This document shows, piece after piece, positions 1 to 8,053 of a DNA stretch of 64,000 nt (the stretch's first letter is position 1; each line of letters begins with the position of its first letter). The translations under genes were made by a program, and so were the position numbers. The notes beneath the pieces were generated by a model. The model was not told where the DNA came from and did not search any database. It worked only from the letters and a program-made list of their open reading frames with translations. The DNA is from Sporosarcina sp. 6E9 (lineage in GTDB: Bacteria > Bacillota > Bacilli > Bacillales_A > Planococcaceae): contig NZ_JAGEMN010000001.1 in assembly GCF_017921835.1 (NCBI RefSeq), forward strand, positions 2,039,874-2,103,873. Reading direction: 5' to 3'.

Positions 1-756
1 TTCGCACTTAACGGAATCGGAATTGTGCTTAATACCGGAATTACAGCTGCCTTAGCTGTTTTATTCGTGCAATTGCTTGGCGATAAATTAAAAGCTTATT
101 CTATTCTAGTCATGCCGACTTTGAGTATCTTAGTTCCCGGTATGATTGGTTATATGATGCTGCCATATATGAAACATTCTACTGGGATCATTGGTGTTGC
201 AGTTTCAAACGTGACTCAATTACAACCTGTCTTAATGGGTGCGATCATAGCCGTGATTTTCTGCATTATTATATTACTGCCTGTTTCTACTGTCGGTGTT
301 GCAACGGTCATCATGCTTTCAGGCGTGGGTGCTGGTGCAGCGAATTTAGGAATAGTAGCAGCAGGTGTAGGATTAGCCATCGCCAGCTACAAAGCGAACT
401 CGCTTGGCACCGCATTAGCGCATGTGCTCGGTTCGCCTAAGATTCAAATGAAAAACTTTTTGATGAAACCTAAAATCGCAATCCCTATGGTGATTACCGC
501 AGCCATTCTCGGAGGTTTAGCAGGTGTATTAAACATTCAAGGCACACCATACAGTGCAGGTTTCGGTTTATCCGGCCTCGTCGGTCCATTGAATTACATA
601 AATCTAGCAGAGGGCGGTTGGACACAGAAAAATATATCCATCATGCTCAGCACATTCTTAATCCTACCCATTGTACTTAATCTAGGACTCATCTACATAT
701 TTTCCAGAAACCTAAAATTAATCAAAGCAACGGATTACAAATTGGATTTCGAATAA
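1..756 (+). CDS. PTS EIIC-like integral membrane protein (5' partial)
   Basis: The reading frame is open from the first base of the window, so the 5' end lies outside; the GTG at 25 is only an internal codon candidate. About 250 residues are visible, almost wholly hydrophobic, with roughly seven membrane spans rich in Gly/Ala/Val and a Gly-rich stretch (SGVGAGAANLG). The composition and the NSLGTALAHVLGSPKIQM segment fit the predicted-permease PTS_EIIC_2 family (family knowledge, not a search). It would act in the cytoplasmic membrane; the substrate cannot be read. It converges on the TctA-type gene, with one 148-bp repeat between them that could terminate both. Confidence 0.6.
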   Translation, partial: FALNGIGIVLNTGITAALAVLFVQLLGDKLKAYSILVMPTLSILVPGMIGYMMLPYMKHSTGIIGVAVSNVTQLQPVLMGAIIAVIFCIIILLPVSTVGVATVIMLSGVGAGAANLGIVAAGVGLAIASYKANSLGTALAHVLGSPKIQMKNFLMKPKIAIPMVITAAILGGLAGVLNIQGTPYSAGFGLSGLVGPLNYINLAEGGWTQKNISIMLSTFLILPIVLNLGLIYIFSRNLKLIKATDYKLDFE

Positions 757-765
757 CTACTTCTA

Positions 766-913
766 AGGTACCTGTGCAAGGTGCAATTATGACTATTCGC
801 GAACTTACATAAAAAAACAAAAGGGATATCGACAAGTGTTACCTAGTCGATATCCCTTTTTCACTTTATGCAATTGTAGTGTATTAACTGAATAGTGTCT
901 TGCACAGGTACCT
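766..913 (+). repeat. 148-bp interspersed repeat, copy 1
   Basis: Outer ends AGGTACCTGTGCAAG and CTTGCACAGGTACCT are inverted repeats. An inner hairpin GGGATATCGAC/GTCGATATCCC with flanking A and T runs sits in the middle. It lies between two convergent genes and could terminate both. Same orientation as all other copies. Confidence 0.9.
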
Positions 914-981
914 AAAAAACTCAACCAAACAACCCAATCAACCAAGGAGCTGCATACAACACCATAAACATCACGCCGTAG

Positions 982-2274
982 TTAACGCCATGTCCTATGA
1001 AGCAAGCCAGACACGAGCGCAACGATCATGACGCCAAAAATATTAATCCACCCGGCATCCATATAAGCCAACATGACAACAAGCCCCGTAAATAAGCCAA
1101 TCAAAGCTTCATGCGGAATCCGTTTGAATACAAATCTACTAATTTCACTTGCATATCTAATCGTAGCGTAATAAGTAACAAAGATTGCGACTGCCGCCCC
1201 GATAATCGAAACAATCATAATTTCACTCATCGTGAGGATATGATGAATATTGTGTTCCGGCGTGAAAACAGGGGGCGCGTTGAATAACGCACTCGCCGGT
1301 CCGATAGCCATCGGTGAAAGCGGTAAGCCGATTGCGATAAGCGGCACCAATGTGCCCGATATGTATGACGCGTTTGTCAGCGCATCCATCGTGGAAATCG
1401 CGCGCGATGCCCTTTTTACTGGATCTTTTATATGTCGCGTCAAAAACTCGCCTAGAAAAACAGTCATGCCAACTGGGGATAAGAAAAATGTAACGGACCC
1501 CAATACACTTCCGAGTGATGCGGTCCCAATTTCTTTCCTAGTTAAAATCTTAAACGGATTCGGAAACCCTTTTTCCGGAACAGACTTTTTCAAAACAATT
1601 TCTTTGTCCCCAAGTGAGGGTTGTTCGTCTCGATAATCTTTATCCAACAATGCAAACAATTTATAGATGATCGGCCCAATCGTAATTCCAAGGAAGAATG
1701 AAACAAACACAGTTTTAGTAGGTGGAATAATCTCCAACCCCCAATAAAGGTGCCGTAATCCTTGAATTAGAAGTGCAAAAGGGACGATAATGGCTAACGA
1801 CAATATTTTATTCTTCGTCATTAGTGCAAGAAAGATGGCACCTAATAAGAAAATGAGTCCCGCATGTGCACTAATTTTATCCGCTATCGGAAGAATCAGG
1901 CTTGCGATTAATAAACTTGCAGGAATTGAAATCAGTGTTCCGATAACTGATCCTGAAGCCATTTTCTTGATACTAACATCGGGTAAGCCATGTTCCTTCA
2001 AAACCATCGCGTGCTCTACCATCGGAGCAGCCATGACACCTCCGGGAATACCCGCGACTGCGACTGGAATCGAGTCCGTCAACTTCTTTGCGACAATTGC
2101 TGCCATAAAGAACGCTAAAACAACATAAGGTGATACCCCGAGCAGTACAAGCGCTAATGTAACTGGAGCAAGAACCGCCGTTTCATCCGTTCCAGGAGCA
2201 ATCCCAATAATTGTATAAATAACTGCGCCCCCGACACTTGCCAATATCATTTGAATAATGATCGACGCATCCAC
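982..2274 (-). CDS. TctA-family tripartite tricarboxylate transporter permease
   Basis: Large integral membrane protein of about 430 residues with many spans and the glycine/proline-rich loops typical of the TctA permease family (GIAPGTDETAV near the N-terminus, VAGIPGGVMAAPMVEHA about 70 residues later). TctA is the large membrane subunit of binding-protein-dependent secondary transporters for carboxylates. I place the start at the GTG at 2274: it follows AGGAGGGATAGC and lies just past the stop of the small upstream gene, whereas the longer frame to 2331 would add a charged, non-family N-terminus. It is co-transcribed with the small membrane protein. No TctC-type binding protein is visible, so the substrate is unknown. 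Confidence 0.85.
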   Translation of the reverse strand: MDASIIIQMILASVGGAVIYTIIGIAPGTDETAVLAPVTLALVLLGVSPYVVLAFFMAAIVAKKLTDSIPVAVAGIPGGVMAAPMVEHAMVLKEHGLPDVSIKKMASGSVIGTLISIPASLLIASLILPIADKISAHAGLIFLLGAIFLALMTKNKILSLAIIVPFALLIQGLRHLYWGLEIIPPTKTVFVSFFLGITIGPIIYKLFALLDKDYRDEQPSLGDKEIVLKKSVPEKGFPNPFKILTRKEIGTASLGSVLGSVTFFLSPVGMTVFLGEFLTRHIKDPVKRASRAISTMDALTNASYISGTLVPLIAIGLPLSPMAIGPASALFNAPPVFTPEHNIHHILTMSEIMIVSIIGAAVAIFVTYYATIRYASEISRFVFKRIPHEALIGLFTGLVVMLAYMDAGWINIFGVMIVALVSGLLHRTWR

Positions 2275-2275
2275 G

Positions 2276-2515
2276 CTATCCCTCCTCTCCCTCTTCTGAA
2301 ACTTTCCTTTTCGGCCTAATAATAAAGACACTTATAAAAAATCCAATAAGCCCGCCAACGAGACCAAATATTAATGGTTGCGGGTCAGCGCCCCAAGCGA
2401 TTAAAAATCCACCAAGCGTAAACACAACCGAAATTCCCATAGAAATACAAAGATCTTTCAAATCGACATTATCTCCCCAAATATCGAAGTAGTTTTTATT
2501 CCTGTCCTCTTCCAA
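2276..2515 (-). CDS. Small two-TM protein, possible TctB-like partner
   Basis: 79 residues with a TTG start 9 nt after AAGGAGG. Two hydrophobic segments (about residues 24-44 and 48-66) are separated by a short loop, followed by a basic then acidic tail. It lies directly upstream of the TctA-type permease with almost no gap, so translational coupling is likely. TctB subunits are small membrane proteins, usually with four spans, so a TctB role is an inference from context; this one is unusually short. Confidence 0.6.
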   Translation of the reverse strand: MEEDRNKNYFDIWGDNVDLKDLCISMGISVVFTLGGFLIAWGADPQPLIFGLVGGLIGFFISVFIIRPKRKVSEEGEEG

Positions 2516-2663
2516 TAAAACCCCTCCTTAATAGTTCGCTATCAAAACCGTCAACACCGTCGCCAATTCAACTCAGTTGAATATAATTCACATCAGTTTA
2601 TCATACCCGAATTACCACCACAACAAAGCTCAGTCAATGAAATCAATACAACGCCCCCCTCCT

Positions 2664-2811
2664 AGGTACCTGTGCAAGGTGCAATTATGACTATTCACGA
2701 CCGTGAATAAAAAGCCAAAAGGATATCGACAAAGCCTTATACAGTCGATACCCCTTTTTCACATTATGCAATTGTAGTGTATTATCTGATTAGTGTCTTG
2801 CACAGGTACCT
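2664..2811 (+). repeat. 148-bp interspersed repeat, copy 2
   Basis: Full-length copy with both 15-bp inverted ends and the inner GATATCGAC hairpin. It sits between two minus-strand genes, upstream of the small TctB-like gene and downstream of the hydrolase gene. Same + orientation. Confidence 0.9.
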
Positions 2812-2821
2812 CAAAAATTAA

Positions 2822-2873
2822 TAAAAAACCTCATTTGCCATAGAGTAATATTACCCTGTCAACAAATGAGGTT
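2822..2873 (-). terminator. Rho-independent terminator of the hydrolase gene
   Basis: An 11-bp perfect stem, AACCTCATTTG (2827-2837) with CAAATGAGGTT (2863-2873), is followed on the minus strand by a T-run. It lies 20 nt after the hydrolase stop. Confidence 0.8.
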
Positions 2874-2893
2874 GCATATTGAAGTATCCGACA

Positions 2894-3823
2894 CTAATTC
2901 AAATATCGATCAAGAAAATGATTGACCTTCATTTTATATTCGTCTTCTGCCAATGCAAAGGATTCACCGTGGTTCGCGTTCGGTATCAATAAAAGTTCTT
3001 TTTCACTGGCCGTATGCTGATACAAATCCTTCGACATCTCTGTCGGCACAAATGTATCACTTTCCCCGTGGATGTACAAAATCGGAACTTTCGTTTTCTC
3101 CACTTCTTTTAATGCATCTGCTTTTTTGAATGAATACCCTGTTTTCATTTTCATCAACAAGCTTGCACCATCCAACAGCGGAAATGCCGGCATATAAAAC
3201 ATCTTCTTCAGTTGATACTTAAATAATTCATAGACGGATTCATACGGACTATCCGCAATAATCGCCTTCACTTGCTTTGGAAGATCTGCTTCGCCGCTCG
3301 TCATTAAGACTGTTGCAGCCCCCATCGATAAACCGTGGTAGATGACTTCGGTATTCTTTCCAAGTTCCTCCACTAAAAAACGCGTCCAATCAATGACATC
3401 GAATCGATCTGGCCCGCCGAATCCATAGTAATCGCCCTCGCTCAATCCATGGCCTCGAGCATCTGGCATGAAAATATCATAACCTAACTCGTTATAATAC
3501 TGTCCAAACAACCCCATTTGCCACGCTTCTCCTAAATATCCGTGCGTTAAAACAACCACTTTATTTGTTGGTTGAGACGCAGGTAAAAAGTAACCAATTA
3601 GTTGCAACCCATCACGTGACGGGATCGTAACTTTTTGAAACGGTTGATCAGCCACCCAATCTATCCAACTACCATTTATATAAAGGTCCATCGTCTCATC
3701 GGACACTTCTAAATCCGCATTGTCTTCCAAGTACTCTTTAGGGCCTCGCTCAATCGCTAACCCATATATAAAGAAACTACCCACGATTTGAATCACCAAG
3801 AAGATAGCAACAAAAAGTAACAA
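2894..3823 (-). CDS. Alpha/beta hydrolase with N-terminal membrane anchor
   Basis: About 309 residues. A hydrophobic N-terminal segment (LLFVAIFLVIQIVGSFFIYG) looks like a signal anchor, so the catalytic domain should sit outside the membrane. The alpha/beta-hydrolase core shows LTHGYLGEAW (oxyanion loop), the nucleophile elbow GLSMGA, an Asp in the DTFVP region and the final His in NANHGES, so the triad is complete. It resembles serine aminopeptidase/S33-like esterases of Bacillales; the substrate is unknown. The start is uncertain: the listed start is a TTG without a good ribosome site, and the frame stays open upstream through a basic stretch (RIRWKR) that would suit a signal-anchor N-terminus. 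Confidence 0.75.
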   Translation of the reverse strand: MLLFVAIFLVIQIVGSFFIYGLAIERGPKEYLEDNADLEVSDETMDLYINGSWIDWVADQPFQKVTIPSRDGLQLIGYFLPASQPTNKVVVLTHGYLGEAWQMGLFGQYYNELGYDIFMPDARGHGLSEGDYYGFGGPDRFDVIDWTRFLVEELGKNTEVIYHGLSMGAATVLMTSGEADLPKQVKAIIADSPYESVYELFKYQLKKMFYMPAFPLLDGASLLMKMKTGYSFKKADALKEVEKTKVPILYIHGESDTFVPTEMSKDLYQHTASEKELLLIPNANHGESFALAEDEYKMKVNHFLDRYLN

Positions 3824-3972
3824 TAACCTTTTCCATCTAATTCGAATCGTTCTCAGCCCCTAACATTCTAGCTTTATGCATTAATATATGCATATCAATA
3901 TTATACTAGATATTAGGGCCTATATGTGGGGTTTTATTGTTATTACATGAATTACCAAAGTGGCTTGAAAAA

Positions 3973-4120
3973 AGGTACCTGTGCACGGTGCAATTATGAC
4001 TATTTACAGTTTCGAATAAAAAACCAAAAAGATATCAACAAAGTCTTAATTAATCGCTCTACCTTTTTCACCTTATACAATTGTAGTGTATTGTCTGAAT
4101 AGTATCCTGCACAGGTACCT
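3973..4120 (+). repeat. 148-bp interspersed repeat, copy 3
   Basis: Full-length copy, slightly diverged (GTGCACGG for GTGCAAGG; the inner stem has mismatches). It lies in the divergent gap between the hydrolase and the ABC operon, upstream of both, so it is not always at gene ends. Same + orientation. Confidence 0.88.
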
Positions 4121-4216
4121 AAAAATGATTCCCCTCAACTAAAATAAAGGATTCCCCCACACAAATATAGAACCCTATCTAAAGCTAAATACTTAGCAGT
4201 AGAAAGGGCGTTATCA

Positions 4217-5191
4217 ATGGAACCCATCATAGAAGTAAAAAAACTTATGAAATCATACAAAAAAAGAAAGTCTAAAGAACACATCCAAGCAGTCAGCGAT
4301 GTTTCCTTCACAGTGAACAAAGGCGAGATCCTCGGGTTATTAGGGCCGAATGGTGCTGGGAAGACGACGACCATTAAAATGATTTGCGGTTTACTGATTC
4401 CTGATTCAGGCACAATTACGATTAACGGTATGAACAATCGTGAGAAGCGCCTTGGGGCATTGAAACATATTAGTGCGGTGTTAGAAGGGAATCGAAATTT
4501 GTATTGGCGGTTAACAGTAAGGGAAAACCTTGAGTATTTTGCAGGGAATCGAGGTGCATCACGTAAAGAAGTTGCCAATCAAATCGAGGACCTTTTAGAT
4601 AGTTTTAATTTAAAAGAGAAGGAAAACGAACTTGTGAATCGGCTTTCACGCGGGATGCAGCAAAAGCTTGCGATTGCTGTGGCGATGCTTGCGAATAGTG
4701 ATGTCATCTTATTAGACGAGCCTACGCTTGGGTTGGATGTGGAAACAGGGTATGAAGTACGTGAATTATTAAGTAGAATTGTAAAAGATTATAACCGAAC
4801 AATTATCATCAGTTCTCACGACATGAATGTTATCCAAGATTTATGTGATCGAACAGTGATCATTAACGATGGAAAAATCGTTGTTGATGATAAAGTCGAA
4901 AATCTTATGAAACTATTTGAAGTTCGTGCGTATTCGATAACGCTCGGGGATGTTTTGAGCGAGCAACAACAACATATCTTACAACAAAAGTTTCCACAAT
5001 ATGAATATACAACCGATACGATGCAATCAATCCTACAAATTCATTTAACGAAGAGTGATGAGATTTATGATTTATTTGACGTGTTAAAAATGGAAAATAC
5101 GCCTGTAGAATCTATTGACCGCAATACTATAAACTTCGAACAAATTTTCATGAAGATTGTAAAGGGGGAAAAAGAATATGTTTTGGGCTAA
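4217..5191 (+). CDS. ABC transporter ATP-binding protein
   Basis: 324 residues. A single nucleotide-binding domain shows Walker A GPNGAGKTT (about residue 43), the signature LSRGMQQKLA, Walker B DVILLDEPT and the switch His in IISSHD. The last 90 residues form a C-terminal extension of the kind seen in ABC-2 exporter ATPases. The start ATG follows AAAGGG. The 3' end overlaps the permease gene by 14 nt, indicating translational coupling and a two-component ABC-2 exporter. The cargo (drug, lipid or polysaccharide) cannot be told from sequence. Confidence 0.93.
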   Translation: MEPIIEVKKLMKSYKKRKSKEHIQAVSDVSFTVNKGEILGLLGPNGAGKTTTIKMICGLLIPDSGTITINGMNNREKRLGALKHISAVLEGNRNLYWRLTVRENLEYFAGNRGASRKEVANQIEDLLDSFNLKEKENELVNRLSRGMQQKLAIAVAMLANSDVILLDEPTLGLDVETGYEVRELLSRIVKDYNRTIIISSHDMNVIQDLCDRTVIINDGKIVVDDKVENLMKLFEVRAYSITLGDVLSEQQQHILQQKFPQYEYTTDTMQSILQIHLTKSDEIYDLFDVLKMENTPVESIDRNTINFEQIFMKIVKGEKEYVLG

Positions 5192-5951
5192 CCTCCTGAA
5201 GGCAAATGTACGAAAAGAATATATCGAATTGAAACGATATCTACCGAATACGTTGGCTATGGTCTTTACGTTTTACATCATTTTTCTCGGCATGTTCACT
5301 GGAATCCAGTTGATTGGCGATCCAAGTACACAAGACATTAATATCCAATATACAATTGTCAATTATATCTTTTGGTTTCTAGCGATGACTGTGATGAACA
5401 GTATTGGCTGGGAAATTACGAATGAGGCAATGCGCGGTACACTTGAACAACTTTGCATGTCCCCAATGGGTATTTGGCGAATTATGGTGACCCGACTACT
5501 GGCAACTACCGTCCTATATTTTTTCATAATCGTCGGGTTGCTTTATGTATCAATGCTTACAACTGGACAGTGGCTAAACATTGATGCCATATCCATCATG
5601 CCTGTTCTCATCCTTACTTTAATAAGTATGTTCGGCGTCGGGTTTATGATTGCTGGAATATCGATCATATTGAAACAGGTTCAAGCTTTTTTACAAATTT
5701 TGCAATTTGTATTAGCTGCGTTAACTTTTATCCCATTGTCCGTCGCACCATTTTTTGCTTTCCTTCCTTTCGTCAAGGGTGTCGATCTTGTACGACAAAT
5801 AATGATTGAGGGCGTTACCTTAACCCAAATTGGTTTAGGAGATTTCATGATTCTCGGCTTTAACGCCATTTTTTACTTCGCATTAGGTCTACTATTCTTT
5901 TTCTATTGCGAACGAGTCGCGATGAAAAAGGGATTGCTTGCGCATTATTAA
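5178..5951 (+). CDS. ABC-2 type transporter permease
   Basis: 257 residues with six predicted spans and the ABC-2 layout (cytoplasmic N-terminus with a charged amphipathic segment, then hydrophobic pairs). The segment NEAMRGTLEQLCMSPMG after the second span matches the typical coupling region of this family (E-x-x-G-T-L/x-E-x-L). Its start lies inside the ATPase gene preceded by AAAGGGGG, so the two are co-translated and form one exporter. Confidence 0.88.
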   Translation: MFWANLLKANVRKEYIELKRYLPNTLAMVFTFYIIFLGMFTGIQLIGDPSTQDINIQYTIVNYIFWFLAMTVMNSIGWEITNEAMRGTLEQLCMSPMGIWRIMVTRLLATTVLYFFIIVGLLYVSMLTTGQWLNIDAISIMPVLILTLISMFGVGFMIAGISIILKQVQAFLQILQFVLAALTFIPLSVAPFFAFLPFVKGVDLVRQIMIEGVTLTQIGLGDFMILGFNAIFYFALGLLFFFYCERVAMKKGLLAHY

Positions 5952-5985
5952 TTTTAGTTTCTGAATTAAAAGCCATTCGCGAAAA

Positions 5986-6133
5986 AGGTACCTGTGCAAG
6001 GCCCAATTATGACTATTCTCCGATTCGAATAAATAACCAAAAGGGATATCGACAAAGCTTTCTATAGTCGATATCCCCTTTTCACTTTATGCAATTGTAG
6101 TGTATTACCTGAATAGTGTCTTGCACAGGTACC
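5986..6133 (+). repeat. 148-bp interspersed repeat, copy 4
   Basis: Full-length copy between the convergent ABC permease and SGNH genes. The inner hairpin is near perfect. The last base of the right end is changed (GGTACCA). Same + orientation. Confidence 0.9.
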
Positions 6134-6155
6134 AAAAACTGGCACCAAAAACTTA

Positions 6156-6881
6156 TCATCTATTAACCCCAAACTCTCTCAAAGTTTCTTGCCATACCTC
6201 ATACCCAGACCCATTCAAATGAATCCCATCTATAGTCCACTGTTTATCCAGTTCATCATTTCCATCCACAAACAAAGAATAGAGATCAATATATGTATAT
6301 CCGTTGTCAGTTGCAAGTTTCTTAATGTTATCGTTTAACCACAAAATATCATCTTTATCGATATTCTTATAAGTCAGGTCAGGATTGGTAGGCAACAAGC
6401 TTTGAATATACACTTCTGTGTTTGGCGTATCTTTGCTGATTTCTTCAAGTATGGATGCGTAATTCTTTAAAATGACATCTCGAGAAACGCCATTAATAAG
6501 ATCGTTGATGCCAATCAAAATAAATAGCTTAGAAGGTTTAAGATTTGTAGTTTCCTTCAAACGATACAGTACGCCAGATGTTGTATCATCTGCTATCCCC
6601 TGATTCCCGACATTCAATTCCGGAAAAGACTCTGCCCAATCGTTAAAATCAGTTAAACTATCTCCCAAAAAAATAACGTCCTTTTCTTCACTTTCTTTAA
6701 ATATAGATAAACGCGTTTTATAATAATCATCAAATTCATTTTCCTTATTAGTATCCGACAGCTTTGCAGATACATAATCCACAACAAAAGGAATGCCGCC
6801 CTTCAGATGAATCGCATACCCAATTACCCCGAAAAGAATTAGATTCAGAACGATTGATGAAATCGCTAGCTTTTTATACAT
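6156..6881 (-). CDS. SGNH/GDSL-family lipase or esterase, membrane-anchored
   Basis: 241 residues. One N-terminal hydrophobic helix (residues 6-25) suggests a membrane anchor or uncleaved signal. The SGNH blocks follow in order: FLGDSLTD (block I, nucleophile Ser), the Gly in NVGNQGIADD (block II), GINDL (block III, Asn) and DGIHLNGSGY (block V, Asp and His). The catalytic residues are all present, so an active secreted acyl- or acetyl-ester hydrolase is likely. ATG follows GGGGGATTTG. It is monocistronic, flanked by repeat copies 4 and 5. Confidence 0.87.
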   Translation of the reverse strand: MYKKLAISSIVLNLILFGVIGYAIHLKGGIPFVVDYVSAKLSDTNKENEFDDYYKTRLSIFKESEEKDVIFLGDSLTDFNDWAESFPELNVGNQGIADDTTSGVLYRLKETTNLKPSKLFILIGINDLINGVSRDVILKNYASILEEISKDTPNTEVYIQSLLPTNPDLTYKNIDKDDILWLNDNIKKLATDNGYTYIDLYSLFVDGNDELDKQWTIDGIHLNGSGYEVWQETLREFGVNR

Positions 6882-6965
6882 GTTTTCAAATCCCCCTTCA
6901 ATGCTACTCGTGAGACGTTTGCGCGGAACCTTTTGTGAGGTATCGTTTTTGAGAGATACCTAGGA

Positions 6966-7113
6966 AGGTACCTGTGCAAGGCCCAATTATGACTATTCGC
7001 AGCCTCGAATAAAAAACCAAAAGGATATCGACAAAGCGTTACCTAGTCGGTATCCCCTTTTCAGTTTATGCAATTGTAGTGTATTATCCGAATAGTGTCT
7101 TGCACAGGTACCT
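6966..7113 (+). repeat. 148-bp interspersed repeat, copy 5
   Basis: Full-length copy between two minus-strand genes. It ends 7 nt before the stop codon of the HD-domain gene, so its hairpin is the only visible terminator for that gene. Same + orientation. Confidence 0.9.
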
Positions 7114-7119
7114 ATTTTT

Positions 7120-7761
7120 TTAATCCCTATGCTCGTCAATGATCCGTGTGGCAATGCCAGCCAACTCGCCATGTTCAGTGAATTTCTCATCGAGCATATC
7201 GGTCAGAATATGTTCTAGGAAGTATTTCACACAATTCATCTCTTGAAACAGAAGGATTGTTCTTAACGCTTCTTCGTAGATTTCTATAAATAACGGCTCC
7301 GGATTGTCCTTTTGAATTTCACCGAATGCTTCATAAAGCAGATCGATTTTATCAGCAACGGATAAAATGCGGCCCTCTAACGTCTTGTCTTTACCTTCTT
7401 TAAACCGCTCTAAATATATGGCTTGGAACTCAGCTGGAAGTTCTTTTTCTACAAACTTTCTTGTCATCTGTTCCTCTACTTCACTAAATAATTGTTTCAG
7501 TTCTTTCGAAGCATATTTTACAGGCGTCTTGATATCACCTGTGAATAGTTCTGCATAATCATGATTCAGTGCCTTTTCATAGAGGACTCTCCAATCCACT
7601 TTTTGACCGGATTGCTCTTCGACGGTCCCGAGGAACTGCGCAATTTTGGTCACCTTAAATGAATGACTAGCGACAGAATGCTCCTGAAATTTGAATTTTC
7701 CTGGACAACGAATGATTTGTTCTAAATCCGATAAACTTTTAAAATATTGATGGACACCCAT
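7120..7761 (-). CDS. HD-domain 5'-nucleotidase (YfbR-like)
   Basis: 213 residues from the start I prefer. The HD-superfamily metal-binding pattern is visible: H in EHSVASHSF, HD in ALNHDYAELFTGD, and a later Asp in SVADKIDLLYEAF. It resembles the YfbR/YfbR-like deoxynucleotide 5'-nucleotidases, cytosolic enzymes that remove phosphate from dNMPs. The frame extends upstream to 7842, but the best ribosome site (AAAGGTGA) supports the ATG at 7761, where MGVHQYFKSL begins as expected for the family. The upstream ATG at 7770 directly abuts that site and is less likely. Confidence 0.82.
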   Translation of the reverse strand: MGVHQYFKSLSDLEQIIRCPGKFKFQEHSVASHSFKVTKIAQFLGTVEEQSGQKVDWRVLYEKALNHDYAELFTGDIKTPVKYASKELKQLFSEVEEQMTRKFVEKELPAEFQAIYLERFKEGKDKTLEGRILSVADKIDLLYEAFGEIQKDNPEPLFIEIYEEALRTILLFQEMNCVKYFLEHILTDMLDEKFTEHGELAGIATRIIDEHRD

Positions 7762-7989
7762 CTCAATCATCACCTTTCTATATTTTCTGGGGTATGTAAG
7801 TTTACTTATATTATCTTCCCTAATCCGCACGAAAGTATGCAAAAAAGCGGTTCCTAACTCTCCCCTCTCAAAAACCGATTCGACTTATTTCAAGGAAAGT
7901 CATACGATTCTCCGGCGCTATGCTAGATTTATTAAGAAGTTTTCATCGACATCTACAAACCTTTCTTGTATTTAATGCAATGCGCCCAT

Positions 7990-8019
7990 AAAAAAATGGT
8001 CGGAGTATTAATCCGACCA
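7990..8019 (-). terminator. Terminator of araE
   Basis: An 8-bp stem TGGTCGGA (7997-8004)/TCCGACCA (8012-8019) is followed on the minus strand by seven Ts. It lies 35 nt downstream of the araE stop. Confidence 0.85.
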
Positions 8020-8053
8020 CCAGAATATTATGGAGAGAGCTTCTTTTAGTCCT

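Noticed and set aside
1250..2128. Plus-strand frames of 128 and 112 codons inside the TctA gene
   Set aside because: They are antisense shadows of a clear permease gene, with no ribosome sites.
4135..4578. Minus-strand frame over the start of the ABC ATPase
   Set aside because: Antisense to Walker A coding sequence; no start signals.
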